Counted from the stretch's first letter, positions 22,871 through 31,518 are shown. The stretch: 64,000 bases of DNA from an uncultured Prevotellaceae bacterium (GCA_902779455.1 CACZBS010000006.1:94038-158037); one strand, 5' to 3'. Program-made: numbers and translations. The notes: generated from the letters alone by a model not told the origin.

Positions 22871-24711
22871 CAAGAAGAATCCTTTCCATACTGCTCGTCA
22901 CGCTGATGGCCCTGGCCGCCGGCTGGGCCGACGACTTCGAGACGGAGGGCCGCGCCTGGCTGAAGAAGGCCAACGACAACTACGCCCGCGGCTACTACGA
23001 CGTGGCGGTGGGCTACTACCTCAAGGCGGCCGAGTTCCATATCGTCGAGGCGCAGTTCTATCTCGGTTATGCCCTCTATACGGGCGAAGGCATCGACCAG
23101 AGCTATCCCTCGGCAGCCATGTGGTTCAAGCGCGCCGCGGCCCAGGGCTACCCGCAGGCGGAGTATAACCTGGCCTACTGCTACATGGAGGGCCACGGCG
23201 TGCCGCGCGACTACGACAAGGCGCAGCAGTGGCTCCTCGCCTCAGCCCGGCATGGCTATGTGGAGGCCCAGAAGACGTTGGCCGAATGTTACGAGAAGGG
23301 CATCCTCTTCGAGCAGAACGAGGCCGAGAGCCGGCGATGGCTCGAACTGGCCTCGAAGCAGTCTGCCGCCCAGCCCGCTACGCCAGCGACGCCTGCCCAG
23401 CCCGCAACGCCCGCCAAACCTGCAACACCTGCAACGCCTGCCACCCCTCAGACAGATGCCTCCGAGACGATTGCCCCAGACTTAGGTCAGATCGATCTCG
23501 TGCTCGACGGCCCACTGACGGAGCGCAAGGACCTGAAGCCCGAGCCCGTCGCTGCTGAGGCCAAGCCATCGACGGCCGAACCCGCCGCTCCAGCGACGCC
23601 GGCCACTGAAACCGCCCAGGCGACAGCCCAGCGCGAGCCCCTCATCCTCTATCCTCCTGGCCAGGAGCCCAAGAAGGCGGCCCCCGTGCTGAAGATTCTC
23701 TTCCCCAAGGACCAGTCGTTCTTCCATACGGACGTGGTGAAGGTGAAGTATCAGTTGCTGGCCGACGGACTGGAGGGCAGCACCAAGGTGACGGCCCTCG
23801 TCAACGGCATGAAGAAAGAACTCGACACCCGCGCCGTACGCCAGGCCAACAGCATCGACGTGGAGGTGCCCAACAGCGACTGCACCGTCACGCTCTATGC
23901 CTCCAATGAGGCAGGCAACAGCGAGCCCGTCAGCATACGCCTCATCCGCGAGAACGTCGCTCAGGGCGACCTGCCCCGACTGTTCTGCGTCGCCATCGGC
24001 GTGGGCGACTACAACGACGAGAAGCTGCAGCCCCTCAAGCTGGCCACCAAGGACGCCAGCGACTTCGCCGACGTGGTGGCCAAGAAGAAAGGGCTGCCCT
24101 TCGCTGACGTGCAGGTGAAGCTGCTGACCAACGCCGAGGCCACCCGCGCCGACATCTTCGAGGCCATGGAGTGGCTCCAGCAGGAGACCACGCCCAACGA
24201 CGTCTGTATCTTCTATTATGCGGGCCATGGATTCCGCGACGAGCGCGACCGTTTCTATTTCATGCCCTACGGAGGCACCACCGACAAGCTCTACAACTGC
24301 TTCAGCGCAGCCGACTTCCGCAACATGGCCGACGACATCAACTGCAAGCTCATCGTCTTTGCCGACGCCTGCTTCTCGGCCGCTCTGCTCGAGGGCAGCC
24401 GCTCGGCTGCCGCCAGCCACTTCGTAGAGCAGCTCCGTCGCACGAAGAACGGCATCATGCTCTACGCCTCGAGCGCCAGCGACACCAAGTCGAAGGAGGA
24501 CACCCAATGGGGCAACGGCGCCTTCACCAAGGCCCTCGTGCAGGCCTTCAACGGCGGCGCCCGCCAGCAGTTCGACGAGGGCCTCTCGACGCAGGTGCTC
24601 GAGATGTACCTCTACAAGGAGGTGCGCCGTCTGACCAACTTCAAGCAGACGCCCATCTTCATCAATCCCAACGGAATGGAACACTTCAACATCTTTATCT
24701 ATGAAGAATAG
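22867..24711 (+). CDS. Sel1-repeat, caspase-like (peptidase C14) exported protein
   Basis: 614 residues with a signal peptide (ends near AGWADD). Sel1/TPR repeats fill ~25-165 (AQFYLGYALYTGEGIDQSY, AEYNLAYCYMEGHGVPRDYD). A Pro/Thr/Ala-rich linker (~168-258) and an Ig-like beta domain (~275-360) follow. The C-terminal caspase-fold domain (~370-595) has the catalytic pair His454 in YYAGHGF and Cys502 in FADACFS. Bacterial caspase homologues are proteases cutting after Arg/Lys or Asp, or regulators. It overlaps both neighbours (4 nt with CHASE2, 11 nt with the next gene), arguing for a joint function. Its predicted location is the periplasm, unlike cytosolic defence caspases. The substrate is unknown; the exported partner proteins are candidates. 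Confidence 0.9.
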   Translation: MTRRILSILLVTLMALAAGWADDFETEGRAWLKKANDNYARGYYDVAVGYYLKAAEFHIVEAQFYLGYALYTGEGIDQSYPSAAMWFKRAAAQGYPQAEYNLAYCYMEGHGVPRDYDKAQQWLLASARHGYVEAQKTLAECYEKGILFEQNEAESRRWLELASKQSAAQPATPATPAQPATPAKPATPATPATPQTDASETIAPDLGQIDLVLDGPLTERKDLKPEPVAAEAKPSTAEPAAPATPATETAQATAQREPLILYPPGQEPKKAAPVLKILFPKDQSFFHTDVVKVKYQLLADGLEGSTKVTALVNGMKKELDTRAVRQANSIDVEVPNSDCTVTLYASNEAGNSEPVSIRLIRENVAQGDLPRLFCVAIGVGDYNDEKLQPLKLATKDASDFADVVAKKKGLPFADVQVKLLTNAEATRADIFEAMEWLQQETTPNDVCIFYYAGHGFRDERDRFYFMPYGGTTDKLYNCFSAADFRNMADDINCKLIVFADACFSAALLEGSRSAAASHFVEQLRRTKNGIMLYASSASDTKSKEDTQWGNGAFTKALVQAFNGGARQQFDEGLSTQVLEMYLYKEVRRLTNFKQTPIFINPNGMEHFNIFIYEE

Positions 24712-25612
24712 AATCATTGCAACGCTCTTCTGCCTCATGGCCGTCGCCATCGGCACCGTCGTGGCACAGACCTATACGGTCTACTCCGTCGTCGGCTCAG
24801 CCAAGATCGTCAAGGGCAAGGGCACGTCGCCACTGACCGCCCGCCAGCAGATCACCACCGCCACACGCCTGATGATCGGGCCGGAGACGGCCGTCACCGT
24901 GCTCGACGAGAAGAACAGCCGCACCTACTACTTCGCCTCTGAGGGCACCCACACCGTCGGCGAGCTCGTCGAGAAGACCCGCAGCAGGGCCAAGCACGTC
25001 TCGCGCCAGTACATGAGCTATATGGTGAAACAGCTCTTCGACAGCGGCAGCACGAAGATGTCGCACCCTGACACCTACATGCAGGTGACGGCCACCTCCT
25101 ATCGCTCCGCCTCGCAGGACTCCATGCTCGTGGCCAGCCTCACGCAGCTGCTGCCCCAGGGCACAGGCGTCACCACCGAGCAATACCTCTGTGCGCCCGA
25201 CACGCAGATCGGCAGCGAGTTCGACGTCAGCTTCGACCTCGTCTCCTGCGACACGGGCTACCTCGTCGAAGGGCAGGTGCCGGCCGGCACGGGCTGCTAC
25301 GTCCGCGTGCATAACCACTCCGACGAGGCCCTCTACGTCAACGTGCTCGACATCGACGACCAGGGCGGCAAGTATCTTGTCCTGCCCGTCGACTCGGCCG
25401 CCACGTGCGCCCATCTGCTCGTGCCGCCCCTGAGCACCGTGGCGTTCAAGTCGGAGCCCTTCATCTTCGAGAAAGGCAACTACGACAATGAGACCTTCGT
25501 GCTCGTCTCGAGCCTGGAGCCCGTCGACTTCAGCATCCTGATGAACCCCATCCGCGGCGGGCGCAAGGCGATGAAGACAGGCCTCTACAAGAAAACACTC
25601 CACGTCAAATGA
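24701..25612 (+). CDS. Exported protein of unknown function, caspase operon
   Basis: 303 residues with a signal peptide (MKNRIIATLFCLMAVAIGTVVAQ). The first part (~24-85, YSVVGSAKIVKGKGTSPLT, TRLMIGPETAVTVLDE) resembles FecR-type periplasmic beta domains. The second (~190-300) has a beta-sandwich feel with CYVRVHNHSDEALYVNVLDID and FILF-type strands, resembling DUF4384-like domains found with caspases. No catalytic motif is seen. It overlaps the caspase gene by 11 nt and the next gene by 4 nt. It could be a substrate, inhibitor or envelope ligand of the caspase; this is inferred from position only. Confidence 0.7.
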   Translation: MKNRIIATLFCLMAVAIGTVVAQTYTVYSVVGSAKIVKGKGTSPLTARQQITTATRLMIGPETAVTVLDEKNSRTYYFASEGTHTVGELVEKTRSRAKHVSRQYMSYMVKQLFDSGSTKMSHPDTYMQVTATSYRSASQDSMLVASLTQLLPQGTGVTTEQYLCAPDTQIGSEFDVSFDLVSCDTGYLVEGQVPAGTGCYVRVHNHSDEALYVNVLDIDDQGGKYLVLPVDSAATCAHLLVPPLSTVAFKSEPFIFEKGNYDNETFVLVSSLEPVDFSILMNPIRGGRKAMKTGLYKKTLHVK

Positions 25613-26268
25613 ACATGATGCGACTCGCACTCACCACCTGCCTCGTGCTGCTCGCGGCCACGCTCCACGTCGCAGCACAGGCCACCGACAAGGCCGATGC
25701 CGACAAGCTGGTGTTCCAGGAACTCAGTGCGCAGCACGAGGTCGAGAACTGGCACCCCGAGCTCATCGTCCGCGCCGAGCGGCTCGAGGAGACGGCCGAG
25801 CAGGGCGTCTACGTCTTGCGCGGCGACTCCTTCCAGGTCAGTTCGCTGCGCTCCGACGTCTATCTGCGCCAGGCCGACCGCGAGTGGACCCCCATCTTCG
25901 ACGGCCGCTATCCCGTGGAGTCGCTCGTCAACCTGCTGATGAACCGCGTCGCTGACAACCGCCATCTGCTGACCCTCCACCATCATCAGTACGGCGGCGC
26001 CGTGCCCACCATCATCATGCCCATGCAGACCCTCTTCGACGTGCTGGGCCGCACCACTGACAGCTACTGCAGCGTCAACGCCGTCACCAGAGACGAGATG
26101 CGGGCCGTGCTCGTCTTCCATCAGCGTCGCCTCAACTATATCCACATGCTCGAGCTCCGCGTCGCCATGAACCAGCTGACCCGCCCCGACGGCATGCTGA
26201 CGGCCGACCTCTACACCAACATCCCGCAGAACGGCGTGCTCAACGTGTTTACAGAACGGAAAAAATAA
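25609..26268 (+). CDS. Exported hypothetical protein, caspase operon
   Basis: 219 residues, signal peptide ending near AAQA (residue ~24). I do not recognise a family. The middle part (~60-110) is beta-rich with GVYVLRGDSFQVSSLRSDVY, and the remainder (~120-219) is helical, with an His-rich LLTLHHHQYGG. It begins by an ATGA overlap with the preceding gene and ends 12 nt before the next, so it is translated with the operon. No catalytic residues can be pointed out. The strict gene order suggests it is part of the same envelope system. Confidence 0.65.
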   Translation: MNMMRLALTTCLVLLAATLHVAAQATDKADADKLVFQELSAQHEVENWHPELIVRAERLEETAEQGVYVLRGDSFQVSSLRSDVYLRQADREWTPIFDGRYPVESLVNLLMNRVADNRHLLTLHHHQYGGAVPTIIMPMQTLFDVLGRTTDSYCSVNAVTRDEMRAVLVFHQRRLNYIHMLELRVAMNQLTRPDGMLTADLYTNIPQNGVLNVFTERKK

Positions 26269-26280
26269 CCAACAGTCAAT

Positions 26281-27282
26281 ATGAAAACCATTATCAATGC
26301 AAAAGTCCTCATGGCGGCCCTACTCATGCTCGTGCTGGCCGCCACGACGGTACGGGCCGACAGCCTGTTCCGCATCGTCGAGGGCATGGACGACGCCCGG
26401 CTGCGGGGCGTCATGGAAAACAACGTCGCGACGATGCTCGCCACCTTCAACACCGCAGCCAGCCAGCAGCAGCGCAACCTGAAGCTGTCGAAGGACAACT
26501 TCACCCCCGACGCCATCCGCAGCCTCAGCCTCGTATGGAAGAGCAGCGCCATGATCTTCCCGCCCGTCAACATCATGGGCCGCTGCCTACGCACATCGGC
26601 AGGCTATCAGGTGCGTGGCATACCCGTCGACATGGTCGAGGCGGCCAAGGACGAGGCGCGCCAGGAACTGACCGTCGACTTCACCCCCGAGGGCAAGATC
26701 AGCAACGTCTCCATCGCCATCGACATGCACCGCTACGACATGATCATGGCCGAGAAGGCGTCGGACATCGACTATGCCCGCCGCCAGGTCATCATCGACT
26801 TCGTCGAGAACTTCCGCACTGCCTACAACCGCAAGGACATCGACCTGCTCACCAGGGTCTTCAGCGACAAGGCCCTCATCATCACCGGGCGCGTCGTCAG
26901 CGAGAAACCCAACACCGACATCGACCGCATGACGCTCTACAACAACAAGGTGGTCTACATCAAGCAGTCGAAGCAGGAATACCTCGGGCGCCTCTCCTCC
27001 GTCTTCAAGAACACGAAGTACATCAACGTCAAGTTCGACGAGATCGAGGTGATGCAGCATCCCAAGTACGACGACATCTACGGCGTCACACTCAAGCAGT
27101 ACTGGCACACCGACCGCTACAGCGACGAGGGCTATCTCTTCCTGCTCGTCGACTTCCGCGACGACAACCAGCCCCTCATCCAGGTGCGCACCTGGCAGCC
27201 CTTCAAGGACCAGGCCGGCAACGTCGTGACCAAGCGCGAGGACGTCTATCACCTCGGATCCTTCCGAATTGTTAGACAATGA
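26281..27282 (+). CDS. Exported protein with an NTF2-like domain, caspase operon
   Basis: 333 residues, signal peptide ending at about residue 26 (VRADS). The first half (~30-165) is unassigned. The second half (~168-330, YARRQVIIDFVENFRTAYNRKDIDLLTRVFSDKALIITG) reads as an NTF2-like (SnoaL-like) cone fold that binds small ligands or acts as an oligomer scaffold. No active-site signature is visible. It starts 12 nt after the previous gene. Between it and the next gene there is only an 83-nt spacer of iterated ACAATGTACAATGA words. Confidence 0.75.
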   Translation: MKTIINAKVLMAALLMLVLAATTVRADSLFRIVEGMDDARLRGVMENNVATMLATFNTAASQQQRNLKLSKDNFTPDAIRSLSLVWKSSAMIFPPVNIMGRCLRTSAGYQVRGIPVDMVEAAKDEARQELTVDFTPEGKISNVSIAIDMHRYDMIMAEKASDIDYARRQVIIDFVENFRTAYNRKDIDLLTRVFSDKALIITGRVVSEKPNTDIDRMTLYNNKVVYIKQSKQEYLGRLSSVFKNTKYINVKFDEIEVMQHPKYDDIYGVTLKQYWHTDRYSDEGYLFLLVDFRDDNQPLIQVRTWQPFKDQAGNVVTKREDVYHLGSFRIVRQ

Positions 27283-27358
27283 ACAATGTACAATGAACAA
27301 TGTACAATGTACAATGTACAATGAACAATGTATAATGAATAATGTACAATGAACTAAA
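27283..27358. repeat. Tandem array of ACAATGTACAATGAAC words
   Basis: About seven degenerate copies of ACAATGTACAATGAAC-like words fill the gap between the NTF2-like and TPR genes. A short copy of the same word lies at 29206-29227. The array is too AT-poor in structure for a promoter and has no -7 box. Confidence 0.6.
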
Positions 27359-27365
27359 TACCGCT

Positions 27366-28763
27366 ATGCTAAGAAAACTATTCCTCTTCGTGGCCCTCAT
27401 GGCCACCACCATGGCAGCCAACGCCCAGAACGTGCTGGAAGTGAAGGACGTGTCGCAACCCAACGACGTCTATTCCAGCGACGCAGGCGAAGCCGCCGTC
27501 ATCGTCAGATGTCATGCCAGCATCCCCCTGAAGTTCTCCTCGACCATGGACAAGCGCGTCGTGCCCTTCCGCACCGACCTGCAGGGCTCCGACTCCGTCT
27601 ACTACATCGCCTTCCCAACGGGCAACCGCTATCGCGGGCGCATCCTCTCGATCATGTCGCCGGGCTACATCACCGTCGAGCATGCACTCGAGCTGCAGCC
27701 CAAGCAGATCGTCTCGCTCGAGCTCACCGACCCCAACGCCCTCGTCGATGCAGGCTGCTACCGTGAGCACCGCAATCGCGGCGTCCTCGAGTTCAAGAAC
27801 ATGAACTACGACGAGGCGCGCAACCAGTTCGTCGTGGCCCGCCAGTGCAGCGACGTCGACATGCAGGAGAACGACCGCAACATACAGCTCGTCGACTCCA
27901 TCCTCGCCCTCCGACGTCAGGGCGACCAGGCCTTCAACCTGCTCGACTATCGCAAGGCTGCCGACTACTACGACGCCATGCAAGCCCTCAACCCCAACGA
28001 CCGCTATGCCTCCGAGCGCTACGCCCTCTGCATGCGCAACTTCCGCCAGGACTGCGACGTCACCTTCACCCAGGCCGAGTTCTACTTCAACGAGCGCGCC
28101 TACGACAAGGCCAAGGAGCTCTACCAGCGCGTCATCAACGACGACTGCAACCAGAAGGCACTGGCCACCGACCGCCTCAACTATATCACGATGAGCCAGA
28201 CGACGAAGAAGGACCACGCCCGCGTCTTCACCTACGAATATCGCAAGGACGTGCCCTACGGATTCTCCTACGGTAAGTACAACATGCACAAGGTCGGCGG
28301 ATTCTTCTCCCTCGACATCAGCCCCAAGGTGTTCGACGCCGTCCGCTCCGAGTGCCGCTACGGCGACGAGAAGTTCCCCGAGTTCAACGTCGGCTTCGGC
28401 TGGACCGTCAAGATAGCCAACCCCGTCTGGATCTTCTTCGGACCCGGATTCACCGGCAAGATGTACTACGGCAAGTACAAGGAGAACAGCGGCTCGGAGA
28501 AGCACTATCCTAACGCGAAGGGCCTGGCCCGCAACGACTCTGACCTCGACAAGGACATGTTCCTCAACGACCCGGAGGAGCGCGATGAGGCCGAGCGGCA
28601 CATCAACTTCGCCCCCGCCATCTCACCCGTCGGCGGAATCTGCATCAAGTACAGCTTCTTCGCCCTCCGCGTCAGCTATCAGTATCGCTTCACCCTCCAG
28701 AAAGACCTCTCCGACTTCATAGGCCCCCAGCGCCTATCCGTCGGATTCGGTGTCGCATTCTGA
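27366..28763 (+). CDS. TPR protein with probable outer-membrane beta-barrel C-terminus, caspase operon
   Basis: The start MLRKLFLFVALMATTMAANAQ (27366) is chosen for its signal peptide over a start 8 codons upstream. The 465-residue protein has an N-terminal beta domain (~30-130), then TPR-like helices (~140-290, YDEARNQFVVARQC, YRKAADYYDAMQALNPNDRY, AYDKAKELYQRVINDD), then a C-terminal region (~305-465) of alternating hydrophobic strands ending VGFGVAF with an aromatic near the end, like outer-membrane barrels. It is the last gene of the run and could put the sensed signal at the outer membrane. The barrel call is an inference from sequence pattern. Confidence 0.75.
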   Translation: MLRKLFLFVALMATTMAANAQNVLEVKDVSQPNDVYSSDAGEAAVIVRCHASIPLKFSSTMDKRVVPFRTDLQGSDSVYYIAFPTGNRYRGRILSIMSPGYITVEHALELQPKQIVSLELTDPNALVDAGCYREHRNRGVLEFKNMNYDEARNQFVVARQCSDVDMQENDRNIQLVDSILALRRQGDQAFNLLDYRKAADYYDAMQALNPNDRYASERYALCMRNFRQDCDVTFTQAEFYFNERAYDKAKELYQRVINDDCNQKALATDRLNYITMSQTTKKDHARVFTYEYRKDVPYGFSYGKYNMHKVGGFFSLDISPKVFDAVRSECRYGDEKFPEFNVGFGWTVKIANPVWIFFGPGFTGKMYYGKYKENSGSEKHYPNAKGLARNDSDLDKDMFLNDPEERDEAERHINFAPAISPVGGICIKYSFFALRVSYQYRFTLQKDLSDFIGPQRLSVGFGVAF

Positions 28764-28807
28764 CGGCCAGGAAATTGGACTAATGCCAACGAGGGCATGT
28801 CAATAAT

Positions 28808-28847
28808 GAAGCGGATGGTCTGTGCAGACCATCCGCTTCATTTTTTT
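28808..28847 (+). terminator. Rho-independent terminator of the CHASE2-caspase operon
   Basis: GAAGCGGATGGTCTG and CAGACCATCCGCTTC form a perfect 15-bp stem with a 2-nt loop, followed by a run of seven or eight T. It lies 45 nt after the last gene of the operon. Confidence 0.9.
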
Positions 28848-28920
28848 GCACATCCATCTGGGGACAAGGGCTGCAGCTTAGAATAAGGACATACCCCCCC
28901 ACAAAATATTACTCAATGCG

Positions 28921-29182
28921 GTGATAAATGCCCGAGATTTTCAACGCCCCCCTGCCCCCCTCTAATCTTAGAGGGGGAGTTAGATAGCGTGCATGCCGCC
29001 CGCCTCCGCTGTTGTCACTGCGCTCATCTGCTCCTGCGGTGGTATCCAACTCCCCCTCTAAGCATCTACTCCTGCGGTGGTATCCAACTCCCCCTCTAAG
29101 CATCTGCTCCTGCGGTGGTAACCAACTCCCCCTCTAAGATTAGAGGGGGGTAGGGGGGCGTTGAAATCTCAGCATTTATCAC
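28921..29182. repeat. Family C MITE-like element, copy 1
   Basis: Bounded by inverted termini GTGATAAATGCCCGAGATTT (left) and the complement AATCTCAGCATTTATCAC (right). They continue inward as TCAACGCCCCCC and CCCTCTAATCTTAGAGGGGG hairpins. The interior holds three copies of CTGCTCCTGCGGTGGTA with spacers. No coding region. Copy 2 begins 56 nt further on. Confidence 0.8.
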
Positions 29183-29237
29183 TATAATTGATATGAACGA
29201 AGAATAATGAACAATGTACAATGAATAACTTAATGCG

Positions 29238-29476
29238 GTGATAAGTTCCCGGCAGCAGTCAACGCCCCCCAGCCCCCTCTAATCTTAGAGGGGGAGTCAG
29301 ATAGCGTGCATGCCGCCCGCCTCCGCTGTTGTCACTGCGCTCATCTACTCAACTCCTCCCTCTAAGCATCTGCTCCTGCTCCCCCCTCTAAGTATCTGCT
29401 CCTGCGGTGGTATCCAATTCCCCCTCTAAGATTAGAGGGGGGCAGGGGGGCGTTGGAAATCTCGGGCATTTATCAC
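29238..29476. repeat. Family C MITE-like element, copy 2
   Basis: Same terminal inverted repeats (GTGATAAG... and ...TTTATCAC), the same CTCTAATCTTAGAGGGGGAG arms and the same core (TCAGATAGCGTGCATGCC) as copy 1. The two copies are in the same orientation, about 56 nt apart, separated by ACAATGTACAATGAATAA words. Confidence 0.8.
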
Positions 29477-29587
29477 CATGTTGCTAAATATTATATTTTC
29501 TTTTGTGTTCTGTTTGTAAGAAAAATTCTGACTATTTTGTCAATAAATCACAAGTCATTGGTTTTCAGGGATTTTATGGTCGCGAAG

Positions 29588-29672
29588 AAGAGAAGCGGCG
29601 CTTCTCGATGCGAGAAGCGGTCCTTTTCGACTCAAAAAGCGGCACTTCTCTGACCGAGAAGCGCCGCTTTTT
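29588..29672. repeat. Family E repeat array with terminal hairpin
   Basis: GAGAAGCGGCGCTTCTC-type units, ending in AAAAAGCGGC...GCCGCTTTTT (about 29634-29672), a strong hairpin with a T-run. No gene lies between 29477 and 29800 apart from this array. Confidence 0.65.
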
Positions 29673-29784
29673 CATAGATGTGGCGCATGGTTGTAAAAAT
29701 TATTCCGAATTAAACCGCGGGCTGGCGAGTGCGGCCTCATCTTTCTGTTCTTCACACGTCACTTCCCAGTTTTTCTCTATTTTC

Positions 29785-29816
29785 TTTGGTCGTTTCAGGA
29801 AAAGTTCGTATCTTTG
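29785..29816 (+). promoter_or_regulatory. Strong Bacteroidota promoter (TTTG, 20 nt, TATCTTTG)
   Basis: TTTG at 29785-29788 and TATCTTTG at 29809-29816 are separated by exactly 20 nt. Transcription would start near 29822 and runs into the RNA-like region that follows. Confidence 0.7.
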
Positions 29817-29821
29817 CCCCG

Positions 29822-30160
29822 ACCAAGCCAGTCCCCAGAGGTACAGGGCGGGTCAAAAGACATCGATGGAATGAGGCCTTAGCTGTTGTAGGGCGGGTCT
29901 CGGAAAGGCGTTTACGAACGTTACCGTTCTGTGAGTTCAAACTTCGCAAACTTGAAACCATACACAGAGGTGATGCAACGGTAAGCGTCTGCGTGGGTGT
30001 TTTATATCCCCATTGTGGCTATATGTATTGATGTATAGCCAGTAGTGGCATATATAATTCACTTGGCGTGGGCTGGCTGCGTTGCTTATCCTTGTATGGG
30101 GGCAATGCGAAGGCCTGAATGCAGGGATGGGCGAGAGTGGATTCTCCCATGCCTTTTTTG
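29822..30160 (+). ncRNA. Candidate stand-alone structured RNA, ~340 nt
   Basis: The region has a full promoter at its 5' end and an imperfect GC-rich hairpin followed by TTTTTTG (about 30123-30160) at its 3' end, with no convincing reading frame between. Visible pairings include GAT-GCAACG (29971-29981) with CGTTGC-TT-ATC (30080-30090), enclosing a hairpin TGGCTATATG/TGTATAGCCA (30016-30041). It does not show the signatures of RNase P RNA, tmRNA or SRP RNA that I know. It may be a known Bacteroidales RNA family, but I cannot identify it. An alternative is a long leader of the gene at 30439. Confidence 0.5.
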
Positions 30161-30438
30161 TTTCCGGACAGTTTCTATTCAATGACCAGACCTAAGACGA
30201 GAGTCTATGAGAAGACGTATCACGATATCCGATGGTGCTCAGGCAGTCTCTTGCTGTCCGACATTACGGCGCGTGAGTCACTCCGATACAGTCATCGTGC
30301 GAGCCTGCCTCTTCCCTCCTTATCGCGGGCTATTCCAGGGCCTTCCAGTAAAGGGAAACAAGGTGGCTAGCACTTTTCGTGTCGTTACAGGTGCAGCCTT
30401 AGGGAATGATTAACAACAACAATATCAAAAAAAGAACT
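30161..30438 (+). other. Leader region of the lectin-like gene, no gene seen
   Basis: About 280 nt between the RNA-like region and the start codon at 30439. No -7 box is evident and no frame looks coding. Short complementary words (AGGCAG near 30242 and CTGCCT near 30305) could pair. It may be a 5' untranslated region reached by read-through from 29822. Confidence 0.4.
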
Positions 30439-31494
30439 ATGAGAAAAGCTTTCTTTACCCTGATGTTGCTCTTCGCAGCAACAGCCATGAACGCCCAGAC
30501 CATCGTGAAGGGCGACATGAACGACGACAAAGAGCTCACCATCACTGATGCCGTGAGCGTAGTAGACGTAATCCTGGGCAATGCTCCCAAACAGACCATC
30601 GGCATTGGGGGCGATCCCTACATGGTGGACAACACACTGGTGGTGGGCAGATGGAAATCATCTGGTGGCTCGTCATTTACCCTGAATGAAGATGGCAGCA
30701 CCAACTTACCTGAGTTCGCAACCTACAAGTTCCGCCCTTATCAAGGCACGCTCATGTTCTTCGATAGCCAAGGCAAGCCTGTCAAGACGATTGTACTGGG
30801 CGAAGTGGAGAAGGGACGCTATCTGCTGGCTGCCAATTATAACACGGATACCTATATCTACTATTATCGTGATGGATCAGGTTCTATTGGTGGCCGAGAC
30901 TACGTCGACCTCGGCCTTCCCAGCGGCACGTTGTGGGCCACATGCAATGTTGGTGCCAGCAGCCCTGAGGACTATGGCAACTATATCGCTTGGGGTGAGA
31001 TGAGTTCCAAGTCCACGTACGGTTGGAGCACCTACAAGTGGTGTAATGGCTCTAAGACTACAATGACCAAGTACTGCACTGAGAGCAGTTATGGCAATAA
31101 CGGCTTTACCGACAACAAGAAGGAACTCGATCCGGAGGACGATGCCGCTTACGTGAACTGGGGGCGTGACTGGCGCATGCCGAGTCAGGAGCAGTTCGAA
31201 GAACTCATCAACAGCAGCTACACCACTACCGAATGGACAACCCAAAACGGTGTCAACGGTCGCCTGATTACCAGCAAGTCGAATGGCAACTCCATTTTCC
31301 TTCCCGCAGCAGGGGACCGCAGCGGTAGTTCGCTCGAATATCCGGGCTCCGGCTACTACTGGTCGCGCACGCTCCACGAGAGCTACCCGAGCCACGCGTG
31401 GAGCCTGTACTTCTATTCGAGCAGCATCGACGCGGGCACCGGCTACTCCCGTTTCTACGGCTATAGTGTGCGCCCTGTACGCTTCTCAGAATAG
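30439..31494 (+). CDS. Secreted protein with dockerin-like repeat and Fib_succ_major (C-type-lectin-like) domain
   Basis: The start MRKAFFTLMLLFAATAMNAQ gives a clear signal peptide, so the eleven codons upstream in frame were left out. The 351-residue protein has a dockerin-like calcium motif (~25-48, GDMNDDKELTITDAVSVVDV), a middle beta region, and a C-terminal Fibrobacter-succinogenes-paralogous domain (~155-351) opening with DLGLPSGTLWATCNVG and closing SVRPVRFSE. The domain belongs to the formylglycine/C-type-lectin-like fold group used for surface binding. The ending resembles the variable regions of diversity-generating retroelement targets, but no reverse transcriptase is near. Probable role: surface or secreted carbohydrate or protein binding. 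Codon use is less GC-rich than most neighbours, suggesting transfer. Confidence 0.8.
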   Translation: MRKAFFTLMLLFAATAMNAQTIVKGDMNDDKELTITDAVSVVDVILGNAPKQTIGIGGDPYMVDNTLVVGRWKSSGGSSFTLNEDGSTNLPEFATYKFRPYQGTLMFFDSQGKPVKTIVLGEVEKGRYLLAANYNTDTYIYYYRDGSGSIGGRDYVDLGLPSGTLWATCNVGASSPEDYGNYIAWGEMSSKSTYGWSTYKWCNGSKTTMTKYCTESSYGNNGFTDNKKELDPEDDAAYVNWGRDWRMPSQEQFEELINSSYTTTEWTTQNGVNGRLITSKSNGNSIFLPAAGDRSGSSLEYPGSGYYWSRTLHESYPSHAWSLYFYSSSIDAGTGYSRFYGYSVRPVRFSE

Positions 31495-31510
31495 TGCATC
31501 CTCTCCTTCC

Positions 31511-31518
31511 TACCTTTG
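31511..31518 (+). promoter_or_regulatory. -7 box before a truncated signal-peptide ORF
   Basis: TACCTTTG followed by C, 25 nt before the ATG at 31543; no clear -33 box. Confidence 0.45.

Noticed and set aside
27378-28601. 407-codon minus-strand frame opposite the TPR/barrel gene
   Set aside because: Val/Glu-rich shadow frame; the plus frame has a signal peptide and TPR motifs.
28921-29476. CRISPR array
   Set aside because: The repeats are few, unequal in spacing and part of inverted-repeat elements; no cas genes are near.
29822-30160. RNase P RNA, tmRNA or SRP RNA
   Set aside because: The conserved signature segments of these RNAs are not visible in the sequence.
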